A program made the position numbers and the translations under genes. Under the pieces are notes generated by a model. It made no database searches. It had not been told where the DNA came from and saw only the letters and a program-made list of their open reading frames with translations. 64,000 bases of DNA from Prunus persica (taxonomy: Eukaryota; Streptophyta; Magnoliopsida; Rosales; Rosaceae): the NCBI RefSeq assembly GCF_000346465.2, contig NC_034014.1, positions 20,368,367 to 20,432,366 of the forward strand, read 5' to 3'. Below are positions 11,690 through 21,581 of this stretch, piece by piece (position 1 is the first letter of the stretch; each line of letters opens with the position of its first letter).

Positions 11690-12590
11690 TTCGTTTTATT
11701 AATTTCTCAATCTTTTTCCAAATTTCAACGATCTGCTTCAAAGGGAACATGTGGGCACTCCCAGCAGCAAAAAAAAAACTCTCAATAAATGTACACAAGA
11801 GGGAGGGGGACACAGAGCTTTTGTCTGCAGCTCCCTCAACTGCAGATCTTTTAGGGTTGGTTGATAGCATTCTTTCCAAGAATCTTTCTCAATCTTCCTC
11901 TAATTCTCTACTATAAACACACACCCATCTAAGATTATTTAAGTTTAATTATTTCTTTAATTAGTGTTTAACTGTGGTAATTAATTAACAAATCTGACTG
12001 CCTCAGCCTGTAAAGTATAGTCATGGTTCAGCTTAATTTTTCAGGAGGACCAAATTCCATTTTCAGGGTTTGAAATTGTGAGGTGTGCTTGTTCTTGGGT
12101 CCTTTTACTTGTTCTACTTCTAGCATTTGATGTTTCAAGTTTACTAGCAAGAAAGATATAAATATACACATATATGTTAAACTTTTGTTGGAAGTTTTCT
12201 TCTTGTGAGAGTCCAAGCTTACCTAGATGAGATCCTTGAAGATGCTTTACTTGTTTTGGTGGAACCCCAACATCAGTTAAAGCTGCATTGTGGTCCATGG
12301 ACTTATTGGGAAATCTGGTCAAAGTTCAAATTAGCAGATTCAGACAGTTGTAAATCATCCCACATAATCCATCCCCTTGTCAATATGCTTCATTTTTCAT
12401 GGACTGTCTTTTCTTCTCCTTTGCACATTCAAAGTTCAGCCCAGTAGGGAACTTTTCGTCCAAAAGTCATCACATATTAACTGGAAATCTGCTGTGAAAG
12501 TAATGTGGTTAACTTTGCAATTAATTAAAGGATCTAGAGTTGTAATATGTCTTCAATGCATTAAGTTGTTGCAATGGTCTATTAAAATTT
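10112..12590. other. 3' flank of ZHD and intergenic DNA, no gene seen
   Basis: The first few hundred bases are presumably the ZHD 3' UTR; AATAAT-type signals occur near 10786. (TA)n microsatellites lie at about 11240-11261 and 11658-11684, and poly-T runs near 10850. Frames of 60-128 codons here lack domain matches and are dominated by Phe/Tyr/Ile low complexity. Confidence 0.45.
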
Positions 12591-12903
12591 TTAGGGTTTT
12601 AACTGTAATGATCCATGAACTTAAATCCGAGATTCATTTTGGTTCTCCAACTCATTTTGAGTTGGTCTCCAACTCTCCCACGTGTTCCAATTTAGTCATT
12701 CCTTCAAATTTTGTGAATTTTTCCGACTATTTGAAAGGTAAAATCGTCAATTTAGATATCTAAAAATCGAAAAGAAAATGTTACGGAATGACTAAATTAG
12801 AATATGTGTGAGAGTTGGAGGACTAAAATGACTTAAAAAGGAGTTGAATGATTAAAATAAAATTCGGAAATAAGTTCAGGACGATTGCGGTTAAAATCCC
12901 TAA
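12591..12903. mobile_element. Foldback MITE with long inverted repeats (about 313 bp)
   Basis: The element begins TTAGGGTTTTAAC and ends GTTAAAATCCCTAA. The arms pair imperfectly over more than 100 bases: 'CATGAACTTAAATCCGA' on the left against the reverse complement 'CTGAACTTATTTCCGAA' of the right, and 'CTCCAACTCTCCCAC' against 'CTCCAACTCTCACAC'. There is no coding frame. Such foldback units are often Mutator-related, but no clear target duplication is visible. Confidence 0.65.
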
Positions 12904-14534
12904 GTTATTTATGGCTATAGAGTCTTTTGGGATCAAACTCATCAAAAGATGCAAGGGCTTGCAGAGATAGAATTGAATTCCTGCAAATTGGATAAGAATT
13001 TCCATGTATTTATTGTACTCTGAGCATCTACATTAGAATTTGAGAATCCTAGCCTACTTTCTGATTCCCATGTTGTCATTTCTGCTATCTCGAAAAAGGG
13101 CCGAGGGTGTGCTCCTCATCAAACCCTTTTCTTGCCCAAACACAAAAACAAAAGGGTGACTTGATTCTAAATCTTTGAACATTTTGTGCTGGAATTTTAC
13201 ATCTGCCTACAATTTTAGTAGGCTTTCATATGGCTATAACAATGAGGAGTTTCTCGGGTTTCTCTTTGTAATTTTCTTTCTTTTTCGGCATTAAGAAGGA
13301 AAGGAAAAAAAAAAAAAAAAAAACTTTGTTGCTATGAGCAGTTTGTTTGTAAGATAGATAAATGATTTAACAAGCATCAATTCATAAGCATGGGGGAATG
13401 GGTTGCACTTTCGGCTAAGCATATCGATTTTCCTGATCTGACATTCATGCAGACAGACAAGAGTGTGATTAGATTAAAAATGATCAAACAATATTCGCCA
13501 ACCTTGAAGGAAACTTGTTGTCTTATACAAGGAATTAGCTACTGCTTTGGACACTTCAATGAAATTCTAGCTAGCTTTATGCCTAAACCCTAGAACTTGG
13601 TGGTCATCATCATATCAATTCTGGTTCATGGTCAAAATTAGTAAAGCTGATAACTGACTTGCCCATAATGGTTGGATTAGTTTTGTTGACTGAATTGATC
13701 ACTCTTGGCTCTCTGAACATATATTGCGACGACACCTGGCTGGCATATTACATGTTTCAATGTGTACATTACACATCTTGTGCGATTAGACATGGGAATA
13801 AACTTAAGAAGTTGAGTCGGTGAACCTAACAAATATACGTGCATAGAGTAGCATAACTTGCAACTTTATTTTGCAGCCATAGCTAGTTGATATAAAGTCA
13901 TAGATGAGTCGAGGTGCAGAAATGAGACATTGTAAGAGAAGATGAAGAGGAGGGAGGGGGGCCTGATAAGATTCTTTTGGATGATCCAACTTTGGAAAGC
14001 AAAACCTTGAAGAGGATTGTAAGATTTGAAAGTGTGAAAGGAAGTTGGATTTGGCATTGGCACCTGATATATATATATATATATATATATATACATTAAT
14101 TTAGATGATACCTTTTTGACAGTCAAACGATTAAGACCATTCAATGGTACACCAATTCTAAATCTGGGGGCCTCTGGTCTGGCTGACCAATTAAATTTGT
14201 TGTCCCTACTCAATCCAACCTCCAAAGAGTTTTGATGTTTTCAACTTTTGGTGTGATTCTACTAGTAATGTCTTGGGGAGATGCCAGGCCCACACCCTCA
14301 TTGTCTTTGAAAACATATTTAATATAATGTCTACCCACACAATTAATAAGATACCAACTAGTATTTTGCAGGAAATTTTCTTTTTAATTAATATACAAAC
14401 TAATAATTGGTTTAGTTGGGTGAGTTGAATTACATTTTAAGTTCCAACCTCAATATTTCATATCAAGAAAATTAAAAATACACATAATTAATAATTTAAT
14501 TTGATAGTTTGACGCCAACGGGGTCTAGTCCAAT
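12904..14534. other. Intergenic stretch with a (TA)n run, no gene seen
   Basis: A (TA)n microsatellite lies at about 14067-14092 and a poly-A run at about 13305-13323. The short frames show no recognisable domains. Confidence 0.45.
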
Positions 14535-14622
14535 GAAAAATGATATTGAATTGTAGACCAGTGGTCTCAGATTCGAATCTTTATTACACCCTTGTATGTG
14601 TGTGTTTAACAATATATAATAT
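14535..14622 (+). repeat. SINE fragment of the same family as 28022-28175
   Basis: The phrase TTGTAGACCAGTGGTCTCAG is followed by ATTCGAATC (B-box-like) and ACACCCTTGTATGTGTGTG. The copy at 28 kb has the same order of phrases. This copy is truncated on the right by the MITE that follows. Confidence 0.55.
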
Positions 14623-14647
14623 TTTCGAATAATATGACATTTACTTA

Positions 14648-14915
14648 GAGCCCGTTTGATAACCATTTCAATTTTCATTTTCATTTTCATTTTCATTTTT
14701 TGTGCTAGAGTATAGAAGAAAAAGAGGAAGAATGGAAGTGAGAATGAGAGTGGATATGAGATTGAAAGGGGAGGATGAGAATAAGGTTGGAGTTACAAAA
14801 GTACAAACAAAAACTTGAAAGTGAAAACAATTTCAATCTCATCCTCATTCCAATTCTCAATCTCATTTTCCTTTATACTCTAACACAAAAAATGAAATAG
14901 TTAGCAAACGGGCCT
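14648..14915. mobile_element. Tourist-like MITE (268 bp) with TTA target duplication
   Basis: TTA flanks both ends (14645-14647, 14916-14918). The left end reads GAGCCCGTTTGATAACCATT and the right end in reverse complement reads AGGCCCGTTTGCTAACTATT, a good inverted pair that continues into ATTTCA and TTTTTTGTG. The centre is purine-rich and non-coding. Confidence 0.78.
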
Positions 14916-15942
14916 TTAATTTATAAAAAGGAATTAATAGGTAGAATTCTATGGCTAGATCCTTATATGAAACTTGGTTGATTAAGAGGTAGAATTCTAT
15001 AGCTAGATCCTTATATGAAACCATATCTTTTAACTGTTGAATTAAATTAATTAGCCGTTGAATTAAATTCATTAATTAGATCCAACAGTCAAGAGATAGT
15101 TCTTCATACTATAGAATGACTCTGATTAATAGTGCCTGTCTTTGTGGACCATTTTAATGACAGATCCTTTAATAAATTCAACTTCACTCAACTCAACTCA
15201 AAATTATGGAGCTCATGTATTTATGTGAATGTTAGACAACCCACCAGGGCCACTGCTCACTCATGCACACAAAATATTGCTGGGCCACAGGCATAAAACC
15301 TGCACGAATTGATGCCTTGTTTCCCCTTCTGGGTGTGAAAGTAAGTAGGTCAAATAATATCAACTAGGTTGGTATGATGATCGGTAAATATTGGAAGATA
15401 TCTTTATCCCCATTTATAAAACAAAAATGTATTTCAAAATATTAAAAATATTATGGGTTGAGAGATGAAGATATGGGATAATATTTAGAATAAGCTGGGT
15501 TGAGAGCTACAATTAGAGGGGAGGAAAAATATTAAGTCGGCTAAAACCTGATTAGTCCACAACTATATTCTGCATACAATGAATCTACGAATAAATACTC
15601 TTGACCATTAGAATTACGAACATTCATTTACTCTTCTCCCGTTGCTTCTCTATCTTCAATTAAAAACAAAAGCAAAGTAGTTTCCACTACAAATTTTATT
15701 TTTCCTCTTCTTTTTTGGAAATTGAGTTTACATAACATTCCACAACTTATTTATATGTCTCACATAAAAATCATAGGTCTCATTAGCACTTCCCAACAGC
15801 ACTGATATTATTGTCATGTCAAAGAGACCTCAAGTCCAGACCCTTAACAAACCAAAACAATCTCTAACTTTCTATCCGAGTTGAGAGAAGCTGTTATCAG
15901 TACCCTATACGTATGCTTGCTTTGTCAAGCCCCTTAACAAGT

Positions 15943-16650
15943 TCATGTGGGCTGCCATGGTTTCTTTGTGAAGGCTACAGGGCCAACATTTGACCTCAGT
16001 GTTTTGGCCCAATCAAACTTCTTGGAATTTCTAGCCATCTTCACAAATGGTTGCATATAATTTTCTGATCTTGTACCGGACCAATTAGGACCACTACCCT
16101 TTTGATCAGGAGGTGCTGGTTTCTTGGTCTCTTTTATTTCAATCTTGGTTCCTCCTTCCATTTTGATGTTTATGTTCACCTCACAAAATGCTTTCTCCAT
16201 CTTTCTTTCATCTCTAGCAGCAAGAGCAGCAGCAGAACTTGATCTTCTTTCGTTTTGGTGTTGATAAAGCCTGTGCAATCTCAGAGCAAGATGACATATC
16301 CCGTCTTTGATTTCTTCCTCCAAGTCTCTCTCTATATCCTTCTCGACCTCACTCCGAATCTTCAGCTCTTCTTCTGAGATAAAGGCCCCAGGCTTTTCAT
16401 TTAACTATACCATAACACAACTACATTACTACGTGATGAAATTAAACAATGTACTCAAATTTAACTAGCATAAACGAATTCAATAACAAATAATAAGGGG
16501 GCTTAGTTCTTTATGTGTCACCAGCCAAGCACCGGTGCTGTTGATTAAATTCGTGGCCTCGTTCGACTGCAGCGTTGAAAAATCTGCAAAACCCACAGAA
16601 GGGTCACCGAAGTTGGATAAGATCCACAAGAAGAGCACATGAAAAAACAT
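15943..16650 (-). CDS. Small plant protein of unknown function, two exons
   Basis: Proposed exons on the minus strand are 16522-16650 and 15943-16404, giving 196 residues. The junction is donor CTG|GTGACA and acceptor TATAG|TTAAAT, in phase 0. I do not recognise the family. Exon 2 is the convincing part: an acidic helical segment (SEEELKIRSEVEKDIERDLE), then GICHLALRLHRLYQHQ, a Ser/Ala stretch, a charged region, and a conserved-looking tail with NSKKFDWAKTLRS and VGPVAFTKKPW. Exon 1 starts with a hydrophobic run (MFFHVLFLWILS) that could be a signal peptide or an accident of translating part of an intron: GTTTTGCAG at about 16583-16591 is a possible acceptor, so the true first exon may lie further upstream. 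Exon 2 confidence is fair, the N-terminus is doubtful. Confidence 0.55.
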
Positions 16651-16930
16651 GGAAATCAAAAGAACCTAGTATCTCCGAATTGTTGCATTTTCCTTGCTGG
16701 TCCATACTTTGTACTTTGTGTCTTGTGCTATTTTACATGTCTTCTTGTGCTTGAAATCAACCCATTTTAAACCCTAGCGGAGCGATTAGGACTGCTGTGA
16801 ATGGGACCTGTGGTTTAGATATTTGTGGTTGGAATGAAGACGACATAAGTTGGGTTGCCTTAGTGAGAAATGGCCGTTAGAGACGTTATTTTGGCGCCAA
16901 ATATCTCAGCCCAAATTAAAAATTACTGAA

Positions 16931-19618
16931 GGTAATTTGGTTGTGTTGGGAAATAAGAAAAGAGAGATTGTTTCTCAAAATAAAAAACTGCTTTACTTGG
17001 AAGGAATCAAATATTTGGGTTGGTCTTGAAGCATAATCAACCTACACACATGACGGGCCTATGAATATATTGCGAAATACTAATTCACATTTTTTTTTCT
17101 TTCTCCATAATATCAGTGTTTAAGTTACTTATATTGATAGACAATGAATATTAAGTTACTTATATTGATAGACAATGAATCTAAACCATTAATTAAGTTG
17201 ATTATTGTGTAATTATATTCTTAACAACTCATTAACAGTGCCGGCAGCTAGGCACTATTTGGGCAATGGTTTTGATGATGTGATGGCTTTGTATGTTTAT
17301 GGCTTCTAATGAGCCGATATTTCTGTTTCAATTTCTTTGGGGCTCATTGTTTCTGGCCACTGTGCTATTATTTTGTATTTCAAAATCTGGCTAGAACCCT
17401 CCTTTTTCTGGGGTTCTCAACTTTCTGTAATTGCCCCATGTTTATGAAATGAACCTTCATCATCCCTCCCATACCTCTTCAAGAGGCATAAGTTGACCTT
17501 GAGATCCAAACGTAGTCAAGCAATTTTAGTGTGAGAAACTTGTAAAGAAAAACAAATGATGGAGTTAATTACCCATGCCAATCTTAGACGAGTAAGATTG
17601 GGAGCAAAACAACTTAGATTGGGGGGAGGGATATCGGTTAGCAAAATTAGAATTTTAACAATTGCATATGTGAAGGAGCATATTCAAGAAATTGTGTTTC
17701 TTTATGTCCTAACGCAATCCATCATATTTTCGAGATAAACTTACATATAATCATAATTTAAATGAAGTTATGTTTATATACTTACGGCTTTGATAGTGAT
17801 GAAGAGGGTGATGGATCCAAGTAACAAATGTCTTTTAGAGGTTCATTCCAACCCTACCATTCATGGAGTCCATTTCATAAATCCTATTTTTGTAGGCTTA
17901 CGTTTTCAAGCACACCAATCAATCTACGCAAATTATTTGTATGGTTGTTGTCAGCTCAAATTCATCTTATTTTTCTTTTTTAAGTTTGAACTCAAATTAA
18001 TCTTATAAAAGTATTGTTGGTTCTAATTTTATTTTTTTTAAGTTTGAACTCAAATTAAGCGGTAATTTGGTTGTGTTGGGGAATAAGAAAAGAGCTTATT
18101 TCTCAAAATAAAAAACTGCTTTACTTGGAAGGAATCAAATGTTGGGTTGGTCTTGAAGCATAATCAACCCACACACATGACGGGCCCATGGATAGTTACC
18201 CTTCCCTTGGGCTGATGTAAGTTGAAGTGCCTATGAATGAATTTCCAAAGTACTATCTGTTTAAGATACTTATATTGACAGACTATGAATCTGAACTATT
18301 TGAATAAAAACAAAATAAATTTGAACCATTAATTAAATTGATTATTGTGTAATTATATTCTTAACAACTCATTAACATACACACAAAAATACTTACTTTT
18401 ATCTGCATATTAATGCTATTAGAATCAACATATCCACAAGTATAAGTGCTATGGTCGCAAATTTTGGCACCTCTAGGGTTGATTTAGCAAGAGCTTCACC
18501 AAGGAGGAGACAATGATTTCGATCCTTTGGTATATACCATGGTGTTGTTGTGATTGGTTGTTGTTTTCTCCTTAGTGCACATGCGGACTCGGGTGTGAAG
18601 CAGAAGGTGACTCTTGAAAGAATGCTCTTTGTGCTAATGTGTTTCTGTTTCTGGGGGAATTTTATTCTTGCCGAAAGATTGATGGGTCTCTATGTGTAGC
18701 TATGCTGTCCTGTGTGGAGGATGTGAATCCCCTCCTTGTGGCCATATTGGTGCGGTCTCCGGTGCCTTTGCAGGGACGGTGGCTCTGTTTTGTATTTTAT
18801 TTTGATTTTGTGTGGGGAAGATTTGTTATACGAGACTGTACTAGTTTTTAGTCTAATATTCCTTGTGCTTGTGGTACTTTATTTCTGCATTTGGCCTTTT
18901 TGGCTATTGTATTCTCTGTTTTGTTTCCTTCCCATTTTTGGGCTTTTAATGAACATTGATTGACCAAAAAAATATATTAGAACCGTGGACAAAAAGATAA
19001 CTCGTATATAAGAGATAACTCATCCTTCCCATACCTCTTCAAGAGGCATAAGTTGAACATGAGATCCAAAGCAATTTTAGTGTGAGAAACTTGTAAAGAA
19101 AAACAAATGATGGAGTTAATTATCCATGCCAATCTTAGAAGAGTAAGGTAAGATTGGGGAGCAAAAGAACTTAAATTAGGGGAGCGATCGGTTAGCAAAT
19201 TAGAATTTTAACAATTGCATATGTGGTGGCATGTATAGAATAAAAATCGAGCATATTCAAGAAATTATGCTTCCTTATGTCCTAATGCAATCCGTCATAT
19301 TTCCGGGATAAATTTACATGTAATCATAATGTAAATGGAGTTATGTTTATATACTTATGGCTTGGATAAGTGACCAAGGGGGTGATGGATCCAATTAACA
19401 AATGTCTTTTAGAGGCTGATTCCAACCCTATCATTCATGGAGTCCACTCCATAAATCCTATTTTTGTTAGGCTTACGTTTACAAGCACGCAAACCCATCT
19501 ACACAATTACATGAACCCATCTACGCAATTATTTGTATGATTGTTGTCAACTCAAATTCATCTTATTTTTCTTTTTTAGTAAGTTTGAACTCAAATTAAT
19601 TTTAGAAAAGTATTGTTG
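16931..19618. repeat. Tandem duplication of non-coding DNA, copies of ~1.1 and ~1.6 kb
   Basis: Copy 1 (about 16931-18058) and copy 2 (about 18061-19618) share a head block (GGTAATTTGGTTGTGTTGGG at 16932 and 18061), a middle block (ATTGTGTAATTATATTCTTA at 17204 and 18344) and a tail of about 600 bp (CCCATACCTCTTCAAGAGGC at 17467 and 19027). Between middle and tail the copies carry unrelated inserts of about 220 bp (17239-17458) and 640 bp (18379-19018). A 33-bp unit is itself doubled at about 17118-17183. Frames inside differ between copies and are not conserved, so I call none of them a gene. Confidence 0.85.
18590..18975 (+). mobile_element. Possible LINE 3' end fragment
   Basis: The block found only in copy 2 is GT-rich and ends CCATTTTTGGGCTTTTAATGAACATTG, then an A-rich stretch. 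Plant L1-type LINEs often have GT-rich 3' tails ending in this manner. No reverse transcriptase motif is left, so the call is tentative. The unrelated insert of copy 1, ending TTTATGAAATGAACC at about 17454, may be a similar fragment. Confidence 0.3.
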
Positions 19619-20503
19619 GCCTCTAAACTATAGATGCCACAAAATGAGACAAATTAGCAGCACGTCAAATATCCCTTAATCGAATTAGCAACATTTCTTT
19701 GCCTTATTATTGAATCATTCAGCTTCACTATTTACAAAATTGATTTGGAGGTGTAAATCAAACATCATTTTCTCAAGATTTTCTTACCAACCAAACAGTT
19801 TTCGGCTGTGTCGATATGGTATTGGCACTGCCCGCTTTAAGTCAATTCAAACCAAATATGTTTTTTTAAAGAGAAATGGAGCAAAATGGAAATCAATACA
19901 GCTTGAGCAGCTGAGCTAAGCAGCTTTGGCATTATGTAAAAGACACCAAACAACCCCACATAGTTTGGTATTCACATGGTCAGATTGCCAACCAACGAAC
20001 CCGAAGTGTGCTCTTTGGAATAGAAAATGAGAAAGTCATGTGCCACCTTTTCAGAAAACAGTGGACTTTCTTGGCTTGAATATTGTATTTTTTGGAAATT
20101 AGGGTTGAATATTGTAATTAATTAATAACCCACAAGTTATGAATATGTCAGCTTTTTCAACTCGGGCATGTGCAATGCCAAAGTACAAATTATTTTTACT
20201 GCTTAATATAATTTTTTTTTACTAATAATTGAACCTTTTTTTATTTTTTATTTTTTACCTATTGGGTTTTAATTGGATTGACTCTGATTTGGTGTGCTTC
20301 CAAATGGTCATAGGCATATTTAAGCCTCATTATACATGTGTGTGTAAGTTTCTCTCATTCCCTTCTTAACTATGGCTAAAATTAAAGCAGTAGTTAATTT
20401 GGTTTTTAAATTTTCATGTATAATGCAAATGAATACAGTTAGTTTGGGGTAAAAAATCCGGCCTGACATTTGTAACTTTCTTATGACCATTCAAATGGTT
20501 GCC
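19619..20503. other. Intergenic stretch, no gene seen
   Basis: The segment is AT-rich with no coding signal that I can support. A 69-codon frame at 19710-19919 has no recognisable features. Confidence 0.45.
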
Positions 20504-20506
20504 TTA

Positions 20507-20873
20507 AAGCATATCCAATCGATATGTCAAATTGCTACATGAATATAGAATGACAAAAATTGTAAGTTAAAGTTACTCTAACTGAGTAGTCAAATCATAC
20601 ATGGATTTGAATGTTGGAAGAAATATGTAAAAAAATAACATATCAAAAAGCTTAATGTCAAATATTTTTTTAGTCAAAGACCCTACTATCATTTACTCTC
20701 TTTTAAAACTTTATACAACATATGGGTCTCATTTGTTTTTTAAAATATAATAAATTAATGTGATATTTGGCATTTCGGGTGGAATTAAATTTTTTCCAAA
20801 ATGTCGAATTGCCACATAAGCCATTAAATTTAAATTTAACATTTTGTATTCGATATCTCCCTTGAAGATGCTT
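20507..20873. mobile_element. Tourist-like MITE (367 bp) with TTA target duplication
   Basis: TTA flanks both ends (20504-20506, 20874-20876). The left terminus AAGCATATCCAATCGATATG pairs with the reverse complement of the right terminus, AAGCATCTTCAAGGGAGATAT. The interior is AT-rich and has no frame. Confidence 0.7.
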
Positions 20874-21472
20874 TTAGAGTTCGAATATCGCATATTAGTA
20901 TGCATTATCAGTGGTATGATAAGTGCACACTATCCCATTTTTTACTAGCTTCTACTTCAATAATGTGTTTTGACATGAGATGAGTTTTAAAATCTACCTC
21001 TATTATACCCACTAATTTTTGGTCTAATGTTACTTCTCTTTTAAAATAAAAAATCAACCTCTAACACCGCGTAATAAGTGAAAACAGTTAAACAATAGCT
21101 AGACTTAAAACATGCAAATATGGACCCCACTAAAAATATGGGAGAAATTTCCAATTTTTATTAAGTAATAATAGGAATAACAACCTAATCACAAAGCTAA
21201 AATTGCTTATAATACCACATCAAATCAAACCCAGGATATTTTATTTTATTCCAAAAGCAAAAAAACAAAACAAAAAGCCGGCATTTTGCAAACGTTGAAA
21301 AGGGCAAGGCGGACGGTAGGTAGGCAAAGAGAGAGCCAAAAAAAGAAGGCTTTCTCTTCGTTTCTCCATAACCAAGGCCCTACATTTGACAGCTTGGACC
21401 AAAGCTTTTCCTACTTCTCCCAACCTTTTCCCAAGTCAGCTCGTACGGCATCCCTCCCTTCCCCGTTACTTT

Positions 21473-21475
<3 letters not shown>

Positions 21476-21505
<30 letters not shown>
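21476..21505 (+). repeat. (CT)n microsatellite in the PFK leader
   Basis: About 14 CT units lie 77 bases before the PFK start codon, on the sense strand. The run is probably transcribed as part of the 5' UTR. Confidence 0.85.
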
Positions 21506-21509
<4 letters not shown>

Positions 21510-21581
21510 GTCTCTCTGCAACTCTTCCAAACACTTGCATTGATCGAAACGAAGCTCTCTGCGCCTCGAAATCTCTGTTTC

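Noticed and set aside
11417..11916. Overlapping frames of 92-123 codons
   Set aside because: They are driven by the (TA)n microsatellite and overlap one another on both strands without any recognisable domain.
12591..12903. Telomere-like TTAGGG/CCCTAA
   Set aside because: Each occurs once, at the ends of a foldback element. Plant telomeric repeats are TTTAGGG arrays.
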